DNA from: a virus
Direction: 5' to 3' (one strand)
Virus record (IMG/VR): IMGVR_UViG_3300010885_030646
Location: 1 to 64,000 of that record
DNA: 64,000 nucleotides
The position numbers were made by a program, and so were the translations under genes. A model generated the notes under the pieces. That model was not told the DNA's origin. It did not search any database and saw only the letters and a list, made by a program, of their open reading frames with translations. Positions 17,632 through 26,214 of this stretch are shown here, piece by piece; position 1 is the first letter of the stretch; each line of letters opens with the position of its first letter.

Positions 17632-18970
17632 ACCATGTTGATAATGTTACGTCTAACGAATAACTGTCTTTAAATGTATCTTTAAAACTTTTTCCGCGAC
17701 GTTGATCGTACTGTGTGTAAAACTGCTTAAAATCATTGTGTAACTTAGGCATATCAAATGCGTCTGAATGCGGAGTTTTTACTACATCTAAATAATCAAT
17801 TAATCTCTGTAGGTGATTAATCTCGTGTTCGTGCAGTATGTCAGGAACCGCTTTCCATCGCTGTAGGAAATTAGATAAGTCAAGCATGTGACGTGTAAGC
17901 AATGCCCGGGGCAATACCAGTGGACTTTGAAAACTGGGAAATCTCAATATATTTAATGTAAAGTTAACACGTTCACGACCATACTTTGATTTAAGTTGTA
18001 CTACGTAATGCAGAAGCATTGGCAACGTTGTCAAGCACAATGCATTAATGGTGGCCATTATGTGTACTGCACCCACATGACTGTCTAGTAATTTAACTAC
18101 ATTTTTTTCCCAAGCAGGATAATCTAGTCCATCTCGAATATATTCAGCGGCAGCGCCAACAGCTTCCATGGATGTGTAAATTTCCACATCCAATCCTTGA
18201 GTGCTTTCAATTAATCTATCCACGTCAACATCTGCACCAAGATTAGAATTAATTGCTAACCGGGTGGTCGATCTACCGGGATTGTTTTTAAACCAGTCAA
18301 TCAATTTCCATGTCTCGGCACTCATTAGCGGTTCGCCGCCGGTGATTCTCAGTTCTTGGAGTGTTTGGTGAAGGTCAGTTTCCCACCATTTAAAAAACGC
18401 TTCAACATAGGGATTAGTTTCACCAAGCCGGTATAGTTGACTGCTAGCGTGAGCATGAGTAAAGTGGTTACGCCCATCAGACACCAGGCCGACATAAGGT
18501 CCGCTTCGCTTGATATCATTGACCCATGTGCTACTGAAAGCAGGGTTACAATAGCTACAAGCAAATTGGCAAGTGCGATCGAACGCAATTTCAAGTGTGC
18601 GAAGATTGACATCTTCGGTGTGTGGGGTGTTATATGCTTCATCTAAGGCCTTTATAGGATAAATTTTACTTTTGTACACACGGTCTGATACGGAATCTTT
18701 GCCCATGTCTTCGATCTTCCAACAGTATTCACAACCTGAGGGACGTTTCCCTTCCAACATCAGTCGTCGATCATCTTTTTTCTTTGCAGTGTTATGCAAT
18801 GCAGATGGATTAATTTTTAATTGTTCAACATCGATTGCGTGTGCTGGAGGGTGATGACAGCTGGTGGTCTGGCCCGAACCTAGCCATATGGTGGCATTGT
18901 ACCATTTGGCCGCACAAAAACTTGCACTCTTGGTGTCTAAAATTTCATGTTTAAAGTCTAAATCGTTCAT
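17612..18970 (-). CDS. Radical SAM protein, N-terminal twitch-like, subfamily A
   Basis: 452 residues from the ATG at 18970. A longer frame runs up to an ATG at 19069, but it would overlap the upstream gene by 119 nt and its extra 33 residues have no counterpart in the paralogues, so the internal start is preferred. SAM motif CQFACSYC (C134, C138, C141); GGEP loop ITGGEPLMSAET. Auxiliary cysteines C19, C38 (SCHHPPAH), C80 and C83 (CEYCWKIED) place it in subfamily A with 9934 and 20074. The C-terminus keeps the YDQRRGKSF segment of that subgroup. No strong ribosome binding site is visible, which fits translational coupling to the gene upstream. Confidence 0.86.
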   Translation of the reverse strand: MNDLDFKHEILDTKSASFCAAKWYNATIWLGSGQTTSCHHPPAHAIDVEQLKINPSALHNTAKKKDDRRLMLEGKRPSGCEYCWKIEDMGKDSVSDRVYKSKIYPIKALDEAYNTPHTEDVNLRTLEIAFDRTCQFACSYCNPAFSSTWVNDIKRSGPYVGLVSDGRNHFTHAHASSQLYRLGETNPYVEAFFKWWETDLHQTLQELRITGGEPLMSAETWKLIDWFKNNPGRSTTRLAINSNLGADVDVDRLIESTQGLDVEIYTSMEAVGAAAEYIRDGLDYPAWEKNVVKLLDSHVGAVHIMATINALCLTTLPMLLHYVVQLKSKYGRERVNFTLNILRFPSFQSPLVLPRALLTRHMLDLSNFLQRWKAVPDILHEHEINHLQRLIDYLDVVKTPHSDAFDMPKLHNDFKQFYTQYDQRRGKSFKDTFKDSYSLDVTLSTWYDSIQI

Positions 18971-20090
18971 TGATAAATTGTTGGAAACGGTTGGGAAATT
19001 CTTTGCGAGTCTGTGTGCGCACTTCTGCAAGATGTTGTTGATTGTATTTACACACATTATAGCATTCATTTAGGAAACTTGCAAGATCTTGTTGGCACAA
19101 ATCATTAACTATCATTGTTATTCTTTCCATTCGATCTTGATGATTATCAATAGAATCAAAACTTTCATCAATCACATGTCCAAATGTTTGAAATCCCAAC
19201 TTGTGTATATCTCGATAAAATCCTACACTGGTAGCACAGATCCACGGATGCCCCATGGCCAATGGTTTGGCAATTTTTTCTGTTCTAAAACTATACGGAT
19301 ATTCAAACACAGTTTCAGTTACTAAACTAAAGTAGGTGTCAATATACGGAGCAGGTTCTAAATAAATTTCTCCCCATTTGCTGCCAAACAGTTCGTTCTT
19401 GGCAAATTTGTGTGGGTAGTCGATCACAATACTATTATTTTTAAAAAATTCAAATTCATATTCTGAAGGCAAGTGTTTAATAGATGCAGTTTTTCCCAAT
19501 AGATCTTGCCTGTTTTCTATTAGTGTAAAATGCCTGCTGCCACCGGCACGACCATCTAACAGTGTCCAAAGTGCATGATCCAACAGATTCATTTGTCGAA
19601 ATCTTTCAAGTAGATATTTTCTATGTGATCTTGCTCGCCCATTTAGAAATAAAAATTTGTAGGGTTTGTTGTGTTTGGCAAAGATTTCATCAGTACGTTG
19701 TTGTGCCTGAATGTTTTCATCATAGTCCAAGATGTGTGTAATAAAATGTTCGTGCAATAGATATGGATATTGAGATTCCATCTCGCCTCCAGTTAGCAAC
19801 AATAGTTGACCTGACAGTACCAGGTCCTCAATCTTTAACACATGCAATTGATCCAGTATAGTTTTAGAACCTTCGGCGCTGTTGCCAAATATCACAGTTA
19901 TGGTTGGATCCTGTGTCATTGATCTGACACGATCTGTGTGTTCTACCATTTGCTTACGGCCTAATAGATAGATTGAATTGGACTGCGTTTCGTGCAGGCC
20001 CAAATCCCAGAATTCATCATCCGAGTAAGGTTTCATTATACTGTAAACCTCGCTCATTGTGTCAATAATAAACTTACGATTGCCGAGCAT
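18951..20090 (-). CDS. Putative glycosyltransferase, TEKTFKAI family (copy 3)
   Basis: 379 residues. The shared C-terminal block is present as RTEKIAKPLAMGHPWICA, followed by LGFQTFGHVIDESFDSID, aligning with the copies at 4804, 5903 and 23015. Upstream of it lies a FLFLNGRARSHRKYLLERF segment (near residue 146), which recalls the RxxR-type nucleotide-sugar-contacting stretch seen in some GT-B proteins. It is flanked by two subfamily A radical SAM genes (17612, 20074) and overlaps both, which suggests a functional trio. Activity is inferred. Confidence 0.75.
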   Translation of the reverse strand: MLGNRKFIIDTMSEVYSIMKPYSDDEFWDLGLHETQSNSIYLLGRKQMVEHTDRVRSMTQDPTITVIFGNSAEGSKTILDQLHVLKIEDLVLSGQLLLLTGGEMESQYPYLLHEHFITHILDYDENIQAQQRTDEIFAKHNKPYKFLFLNGRARSHRKYLLERFRQMNLLDHALWTLLDGRAGGSRHFTLIENRQDLLGKTASIKHLPSEYEFEFFKNNSIVIDYPHKFAKNELFGSKWGEIYLEPAPYIDTYFSLVTETVFEYPYSFRTEKIAKPLAMGHPWICATSVGFYRDIHKLGFQTFGHVIDESFDSIDNHQDRMERITMIVNDLCQQDLASFLNECYNVCKYNQQHLAEVRTQTRKEFPNRFQQFINERFRL

Positions 20091-21474
20091 GGTACTCGCA
20101 TTCTGCCCACCAAGACCGCATTTCAGGAAAAGCTGTTAAAAAGTCAGTTCCTCTACGCCGATCATGTTCAGCAAAGAAACGATGGAAATCTGCTCGGGCA
20201 GTTGAATTATCTTTATGTTGTCCTTCACGCATCCACGCAACATCACGTTCTAGGCGTTGCACTTCGTAATCTTTAAATCCGTGCAGAGGGTTAGCTTCTG
20301 TAACCATGTTGGCCAACATGTAATCTCTAGCACGTTCTAACTGTTGTGCATAACTTTCTGGAAGTATTTGTAAACTTTGCCAAGCAGGTTCACGTAGTAC
20401 TGGAGTATCAAACCACACACGTTGATAAGTTGTTGAATATGTTTTTCTTAATTCCAAAATCCATTTTAACAGTGCAGGCAAACCAGTGACAGTTAAATTG
20501 TTCATAGTAATAATAAACGTCAGACTATTGCGATAAGGAATATCACGTAAGAATTCTTCAACATTATTGGCCATGCGACCATAGTCCAGTCCGTGACGTA
20601 AGTATTCTGCTTGTGCAGGTATACCAGAGTCTAGGCTGACGTACTGCATGAAGTGTTCAATGTTGGGCGTACAAAGACGTTTTACATAACTTATGTACTT
20701 TTTAAACAGCGCATCTTCCACTGAAAAGTTTGACGTTACATTCAGGTGTAGTTTAGGATTAGGGTGTTCTAATACATAATCAAACACCCGATAAGTGTTT
20801 CGATCCATTAATGGTTCACCACCAGTCATACGAAAGTGCTCTAGCTGTGGATACAGGGTGGGCCACCATTCCCAAAATGCATCTACATAAGGGTTAGCTT
20901 CCCTGACAGGAATAGGTTTGCGATTGCCTACAAAATGCTCCGGCGCATTGTGTGGTTTACTGGTGGGATATGCACCGTGTCGTTCTACTTCTTCACCCCA
21001 ACTACTACTGAACTGCGGTGAACAATAACTGCACTTTAGATTACAAGCGTGGTTAAAATTAACTTCTACATAACTGGGAACAACGTCATCCTCATTGCCT
21101 ACACTGTTTTTAATCTTTTCAAAATCCACCGCAGCCCAGGCTTCTCCAGAACGATAGTGGCGATCACTCAGTTTGTCCAAGTTTTCCATATTCCAGCAAT
21201 ACTGACACTCCGTGGGCTTTTCACCGCGAATCATCATCATACGTTGTTGTTTTTTGTGTTCAGTGTTGTGTATTCCACCAGTGTGTTGCAAATCATCTGC
21301 AGTGATCTGATGCAACGGCGGGTGGTAACAACTGTTGTTGAGTCCTGTAGGCAGGTGCAGACTTACCTGTTTCCACTTGGCCAAGCATAATGCAGGACCA
21401 AGATCCTCTGCCATCTGTTCAGCAGAGTTTAAGAATCGACTTTTGTTGTCTACTGTTTCATCACCTTTGTTCAT
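20074..21474 (-). CDS. Radical SAM protein, N-terminal twitch-like, subfamily A
   Basis: 466 residues. SAM motif CNLKCSYC (C144, C148, C151) in VEVNFNHA, followed by QFSSSWGEEVERHG; GGEP loop MTGGEPLMDRNT. Auxiliary cysteines C30, C49 (SCYHPPLHQIT), C90 and C93 (CQYCWNMENL). The C-terminus has the subfamily A signature HDRRRGTDFLTAFPE. It is closest in layout to 17612, with which it shares the SC-H-HPP and HNTxxKK segments. It overlaps the SGNH-like gene upstream by 14 nt. Confidence 0.88.
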   Translation of the reverse strand: MNKGDETVDNKSRFLNSAEQMAEDLGPALCLAKWKQVSLHLPTGLNNSCYHPPLHQITADDLQHTGGIHNTEHKKQQRMMMIRGEKPTECQYCWNMENLDKLSDRHYRSGEAWAAVDFEKIKNSVGNEDDVVPSYVEVNFNHACNLKCSYCSPQFSSSWGEEVERHGAYPTSKPHNAPEHFVGNRKPIPVREANPYVDAFWEWWPTLYPQLEHFRMTGGEPLMDRNTYRVFDYVLEHPNPKLHLNVTSNFSVEDALFKKYISYVKRLCTPNIEHFMQYVSLDSGIPAQAEYLRHGLDYGRMANNVEEFLRDIPYRNSLTFIITMNNLTVTGLPALLKWILELRKTYSTTYQRVWFDTPVLREPAWQSLQILPESYAQQLERARDYMLANMVTEANPLHGFKDYEVQRLERDVAWMREGQHKDNSTARADFHRFFAEHDRRRGTDFLTAFPEMRSWWAECEYHARQS

Positions 21475-22159
21475 GTAACCATTTCTTCACTGTTGGTTGC
21501 AGAAATTCTGCAAATTCTTTGTTAGCTTGCGGAGTAGGATGTTCATGGCAAAAATATCCGTGTTCTTCCCACCAACACCATTCTTTGATCTGTTCGTCCC
21601 AGGCAAAGGTTGCGGCTCGGCCCGGTACAATTCCATTGCTGTGCATACGCCAGCCCACGTCTGACGCACCCCAGCCATGCTGGAACCATTTGCTATCTAG
21701 CTGTGTGGCAATCCACTTTTGCCAGCTTGCACACAGTACATCAAATCCAAATGCCTGTGCTAGTAACGGATCAACGTCACTGAGCCCGCCAATAAAGGTA
21801 ATGGGATTGTTCACACGATCACGTATCTCACTCATTATAGCATGATTCAGTGCTGTACGTATACTGAACATGTCTTCTTTTTCAATCCATTCATGCGGCG
21901 GGGCATTCTTTATGCGCCCATAATCACGTCCGGGTTCGGTCCATATCCATACTACAGGAACGTTGTCGGGCACACGCATGGCAACCAGTCTATCCAAACA
22001 GGCTAGATTACCCTGCCCCGGAGCCAAACAGTGCTGATAAGGCCAAGGCCAGTGATCTGCCAGTCGTTCATCGCCGGGCAATGGCTGTTGATTACCTTTG
22101 TCATAATTGTCATTAGTAAAGCCTTTTAGTGCCCAACTGTCCCCGGCAAAGATATACAT
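21461..22159 (-). CDS. SGNH/GDSL-like hydrolase
   Basis: 232 residues. Block I is FAGDSWALKG with the nucleophile candidate S8. A GGLSDVDP segment near residue 142 and a C-terminal HEHPTPQANKEFAEFL, which supplies the catalytic-histidine motif (HPxxxAN), complete the set. The aspartate three residues before the histidine in typical SGNH enzymes is not obvious (CHEHP). The family deacylates or acylates sugars and lipids. In a glycan-modifying operon an acetyl-esterase role is plausible. The start overlaps the upstream radical SAM stop as TAATG. There is no signal peptide, so it acts in the cytoplasm or virion. Confidence 0.7.
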   Translation of the reverse strand: MYIFAGDSWALKGFTNDNYDKGNQQPLPGDERLADHWPWPYQHCLAPGQGNLACLDRLVAMRVPDNVPVVWIWTEPGRDYGRIKNAPPHEWIEKEDMFSIRTALNHAIMSEIRDRVNNPITFIGGLSDVDPLLAQAFGFDVLCASWQKWIATQLDSKWFQHGWGASDVGWRMHSNGIVPGRAATFAWDEQIKEWCWWEEHGYFCHEHPTPQANKEFAEFLQPTVKKWLHEQR

Positions 22160-23022
22160 TACTTTAGATCCTTTTTCTGTTGTGCAAAGATTTGATCACC
22201 ATTGTACTGTTCTGGACAAAACTTACACTGATCAATGGGCTGGTCTAGACTGTTCACAAACTGCTGTTTAGCTGTGCCACTGTCAGTGATCTTCAAGGGT
22301 CTGTAACTCAGCATGAGTTCACGGTCCTCTGCGCTGAGTGTGAGTGAGTGCTGTTGATCAAATTCGGGCAACACTGCCGCAACACCGCACTTGTACAGCT
22401 CACCACGTATGAAATGGTGGCAGGTTTTCATGTGGCAAATGTCATGTGCTCGAGCTACGTCACTTTGGTGCAGTGTTAGTGCGCCGTCTGTTTTGACAAT
22501 GGCACCTTGGTGGAACCACCAATTGTATTCTATTTTGATGCGTACCCCACGTGCATCAGTAATGGTCATGTACTGTTGATAGGGGTTGTCTGTGTTAAAC
22601 GTCACAGTGTGCGGGGCTTGACCAAAGTCTCGAACCTTTTGTATGATTTCTGATTTGTGCTGTTTGTTGTGTATGCCAACCCACAGCTCAATGTTGCGAT
22701 GTTGCTCTAGTATGGGATAAAGATCGGCATGTCGATCCAATCTAAAGCCATTGCTGATAATTCTTATTTTCTTTCCAGGCCATAGTTGATTTATGCCCTG
22801 CACCCAGGCCAAGAACGTGGGGTTCAGTAGCGGCTCGCCGCCCAGGATGCCAATACTGCCAATATCAACTTGTTCGGCCCACTGCTGATATACTTCAGCA
22901 TAGTCACTCCAGCGTTGATAGCCCGTGAAGTTGTAGTCATTGAAACGATTGCAACCTGCGCATGCTAGATTGCAAACATTAATGATATAAAACTCTGCGT
23001 AGGGTATGTGTAGCTTAGGCAT
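22159..23022 (-). CDS. Radical SAM protein without N-terminal twitch domain
   Basis: 287 residues, the shortest of the nine. The SAM motif CNLACAGC (C17, C21, C24) sits at the very N-terminus, as in canonical radical SAM/SPASM proteins, with the GGEP loop ILGGEPLLNPTF and IRIISNGFRL. The C-terminal third has cysteines in ICHMKTCHHFIRGELYKCG and QCKFCPEQYNGDQ, consistent with a C-terminal auxiliary cluster. The domain order is thus reversed relative to the eight twitch-first members. It lies between the SGNH-like hydrolase and the fourth TEKTFKAI-family gene, overlapping each. Confidence 0.88.
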   Translation of the reverse strand: MPKLHIPYAEFYIINVCNLACAGCNRFNDYNFTGYQRWSDYAEVYQQWAEQVDIGSIGILGGEPLLNPTFLAWVQGINQLWPGKKIRIISNGFRLDRHADLYPILEQHRNIELWVGIHNKQHKSEIIQKVRDFGQAPHTVTFNTDNPYQQYMTITDARGVRIKIEYNWWFHQGAIVKTDGALTLHQSDVARAHDICHMKTCHHFIRGELYKCGVAAVLPEFDQQHSLTLSAEDRELMLSYRPLKITDSGTAKQQFVNSLDQPIDQCKFCPEQYNGDQIFAQQKKDLK

Positions 23023-23974
23023 GTAGGTCTTGCATTTGAATTCGTTTCAACAACTGATAGTTGTGTTCCAGCACTGATTGCATGTCTGCGTACATGGCGT
23101 CTAGTTCAGCAAGGCTTTTTTCAGCCAATTGCTCTATTAAGCGCACAATTTCTTTTAGTTGATAGTCTGGTGGATCTTCGCTGTAGCCTTCATCCCACCA
23201 GGCGTCAAATGTGCGAAATCCCAGGGCACGTAATCTAGACAGAAACTTCTGTGGCCCATGCACAACAAATGGTGTGCGCATCAGCATGGGGCGCCAGATC
23301 TTTTCATCAATATAAAATGTGTCCCCTGACCAGTAAGTTAAATTCACAATTTCCACAAAGAAGTTGGGATACGCTTTGGTAATGTTTAGTGTGACAGGAT
23401 TACAAATGGGATATTGATCAATACTGTCAATTGTCAGCGGTGAGTGTTGCAGTAATTCCACAGCGTCTTGAACTTCTGCCCAGGAATGATTGTTGAACAT
23501 CATGTCTTCCACGCCAATAAAAGGCCTGTGATACTGATTGGTCACTTGGGTGTGATAAGTCTGCATGGTTCGATCGCGATGATGTGCATACAAGTAACTG
23601 CCCAGATACAGTCGGGGCTGATTGCCATGCCCAATAAAGTGTCCAAAATGCTTGGCAATTGTTTTGTTGCTAGCAGGCGGACTATATTGTTGTGCGGCTG
23701 TGAGATATACCATTTGCGGTTTTATAACAATGTTGTAACGGTCATGTGTTTCGGCCAAGTTACAAGTTGTGATATAAATGTCACTGGCACTGTAATTGAA
23801 ACGACTGCACATATTATCCAGCAAATCATACAGGCCCAGGCTGCGAGCACAGGGTCCTTCGCGTTTGGTACCAATATCAATGCGCGGCACGGCCTGTGAC
23901 ATGGCATGGGCAATGTCAATAATCAGTTGATCACGGTTCCAAATTGTGCTGTCACTGTTGGCAAATTCAATCAT
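23015..23974 (-). CDS. Putative glycosyltransferase, TEKTFKAI family (copy 4, divergent)
   Basis: 319 residues. The diagnostic region reads FYIDEKIWRPMLMRTPFVVHGP, with LGFRTFDAWWDEGYSED after it, and aligns with the other three copies although T-E-K has become D-E-K. The segment PQMVYLTAAQQYSPP and PRLYLGSYLYAHHRDR lie in the middle. It overlaps the epimerase-like gene upstream by 8 nt and the radical SAM gene downstream by 8 nt. Confidence 0.7.
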   Translation of the reverse strand: MIEFANSDSTIWNRDQLIIDIAHAMSQAVPRIDIGTKREGPCARSLGLYDLLDNMCSRFNYSASDIYITTCNLAETHDRYNIVIKPQMVYLTAAQQYSPPASNKTIAKHFGHFIGHGNQPRLYLGSYLYAHHRDRTMQTYHTQVTNQYHRPFIGVEDMMFNNHSWAEVQDAVELLQHSPLTIDSIDQYPICNPVTLNITKAYPNFFVEIVNLTYWSGDTFYIDEKIWRPMLMRTPFVVHGPQKFLSRLRALGFRTFDAWWDEGYSEDPPDYQLKEIVRLIEQLAEKSLAELDAMYADMQSVLEHNYQLLKRIQMQDLHA

Positions 23975-24665
23975 TCATGTACTCCGCCACATGCTCAAAT
24001 ACTTCTGACTTTGACAGTACGTATTGACCAAATGGTGCGCAACTGTGTAAATCATAAGGCGGTACAGCATTGTTGGTCAACGCAACATCTGCGCAGAATC
24101 TCTGCATTATTTCTGCGTCAGACACAGGCTCACTTACCAAATTGATTTCTCTAATGTCATGTTCAATCACTGTGGCAATGTCCCTGCACAGTCTTGACAG
24201 CGGATAATACTGCCTGACCACAGCACCGTTGACACGATCCAAGTATTGACGATGGCGAATATCAAACAATAGATTTTTACTGATTGCAGGGTGAATCAAG
24301 GTACACAGTCTAATAACATGACAGCATTCAAATTGAGTCAGGGCAAAATGTTCCAATGCCAGTCTGTTGCTGCCATACACAGAATCTGGTGCGTACACAG
24401 CGTCCACTGATCCGATCAGTACAAATCTATTGGCCCTAACTGTGCGCAAGTTATCAGCAAGATATCCAATGCTGTCTGTGTCCCACTGTGGTTGTTGATT
24501 GGCCCGCAAGCGATTGCCTGATAGTGCCGCACAGTACACAGTGTCAAAATTACAATGTTGTATCTGCTCTATATTGGCAGAGTTGTAGGTTTGGTCAAAT
24601 TCGAGGTTGGCACCTAACACTGTGCCAATCAAACCAGTGTGACCTATCAACACGTTCATTACCAA
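23967..24665 (-). CDS. NAD(P)-binding SDR-like epimerase/dehydratase
   Basis: 232 residues, shorter than typical extended SDRs (about 300). The glycine-rich motif is LIGHTGLIGTVLG at the N-terminus. FVLIGSVDAVYAPDSVYGSNRLALE carries the SxxxxxY plus YGSNR stretch where the catalytic tyrosine is expected. The lysine of YxxxK is replaced by arginine or leucine here (YGSNRLA), which may lower or change activity. It sits between a GT-A-like gene and a TEKTFKAI-family gene. It is a likely nucleotide-sugar modifier, either active with altered chemistry or a binding protein. Confidence 0.75.
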   Translation of the reverse strand: MVMNVLIGHTGLIGTVLGANLEFDQTYNSANIEQIQHCNFDTVYCAALSGNRLRANQQPQWDTDSIGYLADNLRTVRANRFVLIGSVDAVYAPDSVYGSNRLALEHFALTQFECCHVIRLCTLIHPAISKNLLFDIRHRQYLDRVNGAVVRQYYPLSRLCRDIATVIEHDIREINLVSEPVSDAEIMQRFCADVALTNNAVPPYDLHSCAPFGQYVLSKSEVFEHVAEYMND

Positions 24666-25585
24666 CCTTCTTGCTTCCTGATCACATCAATTTCTCGAAC
24701 CATAACGCCTTGATTGTGCCAACCGATACGATAATGATGTTTGAAAAACTTGCTGGCTTCGTCTTCGTACCAGACCATTGGCAAGTCTAACTGTGTACTT
24801 AGTTCTTCGGCTACGCGACCTAACAATAGTTCCGGCTCAGTGTCTTTGACTGTGTCCCACAACTCGTTTAACGAATCAAACCATTGCACTTGTTTATGAT
24901 CCCAATTGGTCAGCATGGTCATGTACGTGCCCATTCGAGCACCAGCAATGGCCCATACTCCATGTTCAGCATCACGACCCACATTGTGCCACACAGTCAA
25001 GTTGTCTAAGTTGCGCTGATGTACACGCTGTTTAAATTCTGCCACTGTGGGACGCACACCTTTGTTCAGGCACATCTTTACACCTTCGCGGAATCCTGCT
25101 CGCCAAGCATGAAAAGCTGAACCATTGGGATATGTTGTACTATAGCAATCGTGCATGGCCCAATATAAGGGATCAAAACAAAACTCTACTTCGGTGGCGG
25201 CTGTGCCATCTGTGTTTTCATGTGTTTTCATTTCGTTGACAAATGTGCGTGTCCATGAACTCATGCCACCGTTGCCATACATCAAGCCATTGATGTTGTT
25301 ACACGCTCTCCAACGGAACACTGCACGTTCATAATCTGTAGTAGGAAATGTTAGTGTTTGATTGAAGAATTCAGGATGCGGCATATTATCGCCGTCGATC
25401 AAAATAAAACGTTCTGTTTCACTTGCGGCAGCGGCAGCTTTGTGTGCGGCATCTGATCCTTTGACTCCGTCAACACGTTTGGCCCAAGGCACCATGTTGC
25501 GAATTCGAACCCAGAATTCTTCCTTCTGTGGTTCGTCGTAGGTCAAGTAGATGCAGTCTAGGTCTGCTACATCAATTTGATTCAT
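24659..25585 (-). CDS. GT-A-like glycosyltransferase of phage type
   Basis: 308 residues. N-terminal strand LDCIYLTYDEPQKEEFW, then KRVDGVKGSDAAHKAAAAA and FILIDGDNMPHPEFF: a Rossmann-like start, a helix and a DxD motif (IDGDN) as in GT-A enzymes. AFHAWRAGFREGVKM near residue 167 is shared with the 943-residue FGNQW protein (WTAWRTAFREVLKL), so the two are related. The family is, from memory, widespread in large marine phages. It overlaps the next gene downstream by 7 nt. Acceptor unknown. Confidence 0.75.
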   Translation of the reverse strand: MNQIDVADLDCIYLTYDEPQKEEFWVRIRNMVPWAKRVDGVKGSDAAHKAAAAASETERFILIDGDNMPHPEFFNQTLTFPTTDYERAVFRWRACNNINGLMYGNGGMSSWTRTFVNEMKTHENTDGTAATEVEFCFDPLYWAMHDCYSTTYPNGSAFHAWRAGFREGVKMCLNKGVRPTVAEFKQRVHQRNLDNLTVWHNVGRDAEHGVWAIAGARMGTYMTMLTNWDHKQVQWFDSLNELWDTVKDTEPELLLGRVAEELSTQLDLPMVWYEDEASKFFKHHYRIGWHNQGVMVREIDVIRKQEGW

Positions 25586-25919
25586 TTGATTTTAAACTCC
25601 ATTTAATATGCGGTTGGTCTTCTGCAACAACAACAGAAACATTCTCAATTGAACATGGTGTTCCGGTTGTGCTGGGCGTTAACTTACTCGTGGGTCTTTT
25701 GTACACAACTGGCACTAATTTGCCGTCAACAACTCGAACATTGAACCTACTGAGTTGATATGTTTCTGCATCAATCTCTATATAATTACCTGGCAAGTCT
25801 TCCATGCTGTAAGATACTGGCTCACCACGCTCATTGTAGTATAATCTAAAAAAAATAGGCACAGGGTCCGGTGCAGGCTCTGCCAGTGCCAGCCAAAAAT
25901 TTTCAGTTGTTTCATTCAT
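25572..25919 (-). CDS. Hypothetical phage protein, 115 residues
   Basis: Start chosen at the ATG at 25919 (MNETTENFWLALAEP), which overlaps the previous stop in an ATGAATGA run. An in-frame earlier start at 25967 would run deep into the neighbouring gene. The protein is a small beta-rich domain: PVPIFFRLYYNERGEPVSYS, then GNYIEIDAETYQLSRFNVRV, then KLVPVVYKR. It ends close to the start of the GT-A-like gene, which it overlaps. No function is recognised. Confidence 0.65.
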   Translation of the reverse strand: MNETTENFWLALAEPAPDPVPIFFRLYYNERGEPVSYSMEDLPGNYIEIDAETYQLSRFNVRVVDGKLVPVVYKRPTSKLTPSTTGTPCSIENVSVVVAEDQPHIKWSLKSNESN

Positions 25920-26214
25920 CTGTAGGCGGAATACCGTTTGAGTGTCGGTCTGTTGTTTTGTCAACATCTTGGAAAAGTCGTTTTTCCTGTGCTGTCAGTG
26001 TGTCTTTGTGTGTTCTGCGAGGATTACCGCACAATGGACATTGTGGATTACCACAGTCCATCACATGATGTTTGGCCAATCGGTGTGGTTCTTTTACTGC
26101 TAGATCTTTGTTGGTCATGCCGTGTGCTTTGGCAATCTTAACTTGTCGGGCCACTGCATTTTCATCTTTTAATAGACGTTTACTTTTTTTAAATTTATCT
26201 TCTTCTTTACTCAA
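25912..26214 (-). CDS. Small conserved phage protein with CGNPxCxxCGNPR motif
   Basis: 100 residues from a TTG at 26214. The TTG start is preferred because it overlaps the upstream stop as TTGA, lies six or seven bases after GGAG, and gives the N-terminus MSKEEDKFKKSKRL that homologues are remembered to have. A longer version would start at a TTG at 26226. The C-terminal half holds HHVMDCGNPQCPLCGNPRRTHK, a four-cysteine cluster likely to bind zinc. The N-terminal half is lysine-rich and helical. From memory it is common in T4-like phages; function unknown. Confidence 0.8.
   Translation of the reverse strand: MSKEEDKFKKSKRLLKDENAVARQVKIAKAHGMTNKDLAVKEPHRLAKHHVMDCGNPQCPLCGNPRRTHKDTLTAQEKRLFQDVDKTTDRHSNGIPPTDE

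Noticed and set aside
18971-19069. N-terminal extension of the radical SAM gene at 17612 to the ATG at 19069
   Set aside because: Would overlap the upstream gene by 119 nt and lacks counterpart in the paralogues.
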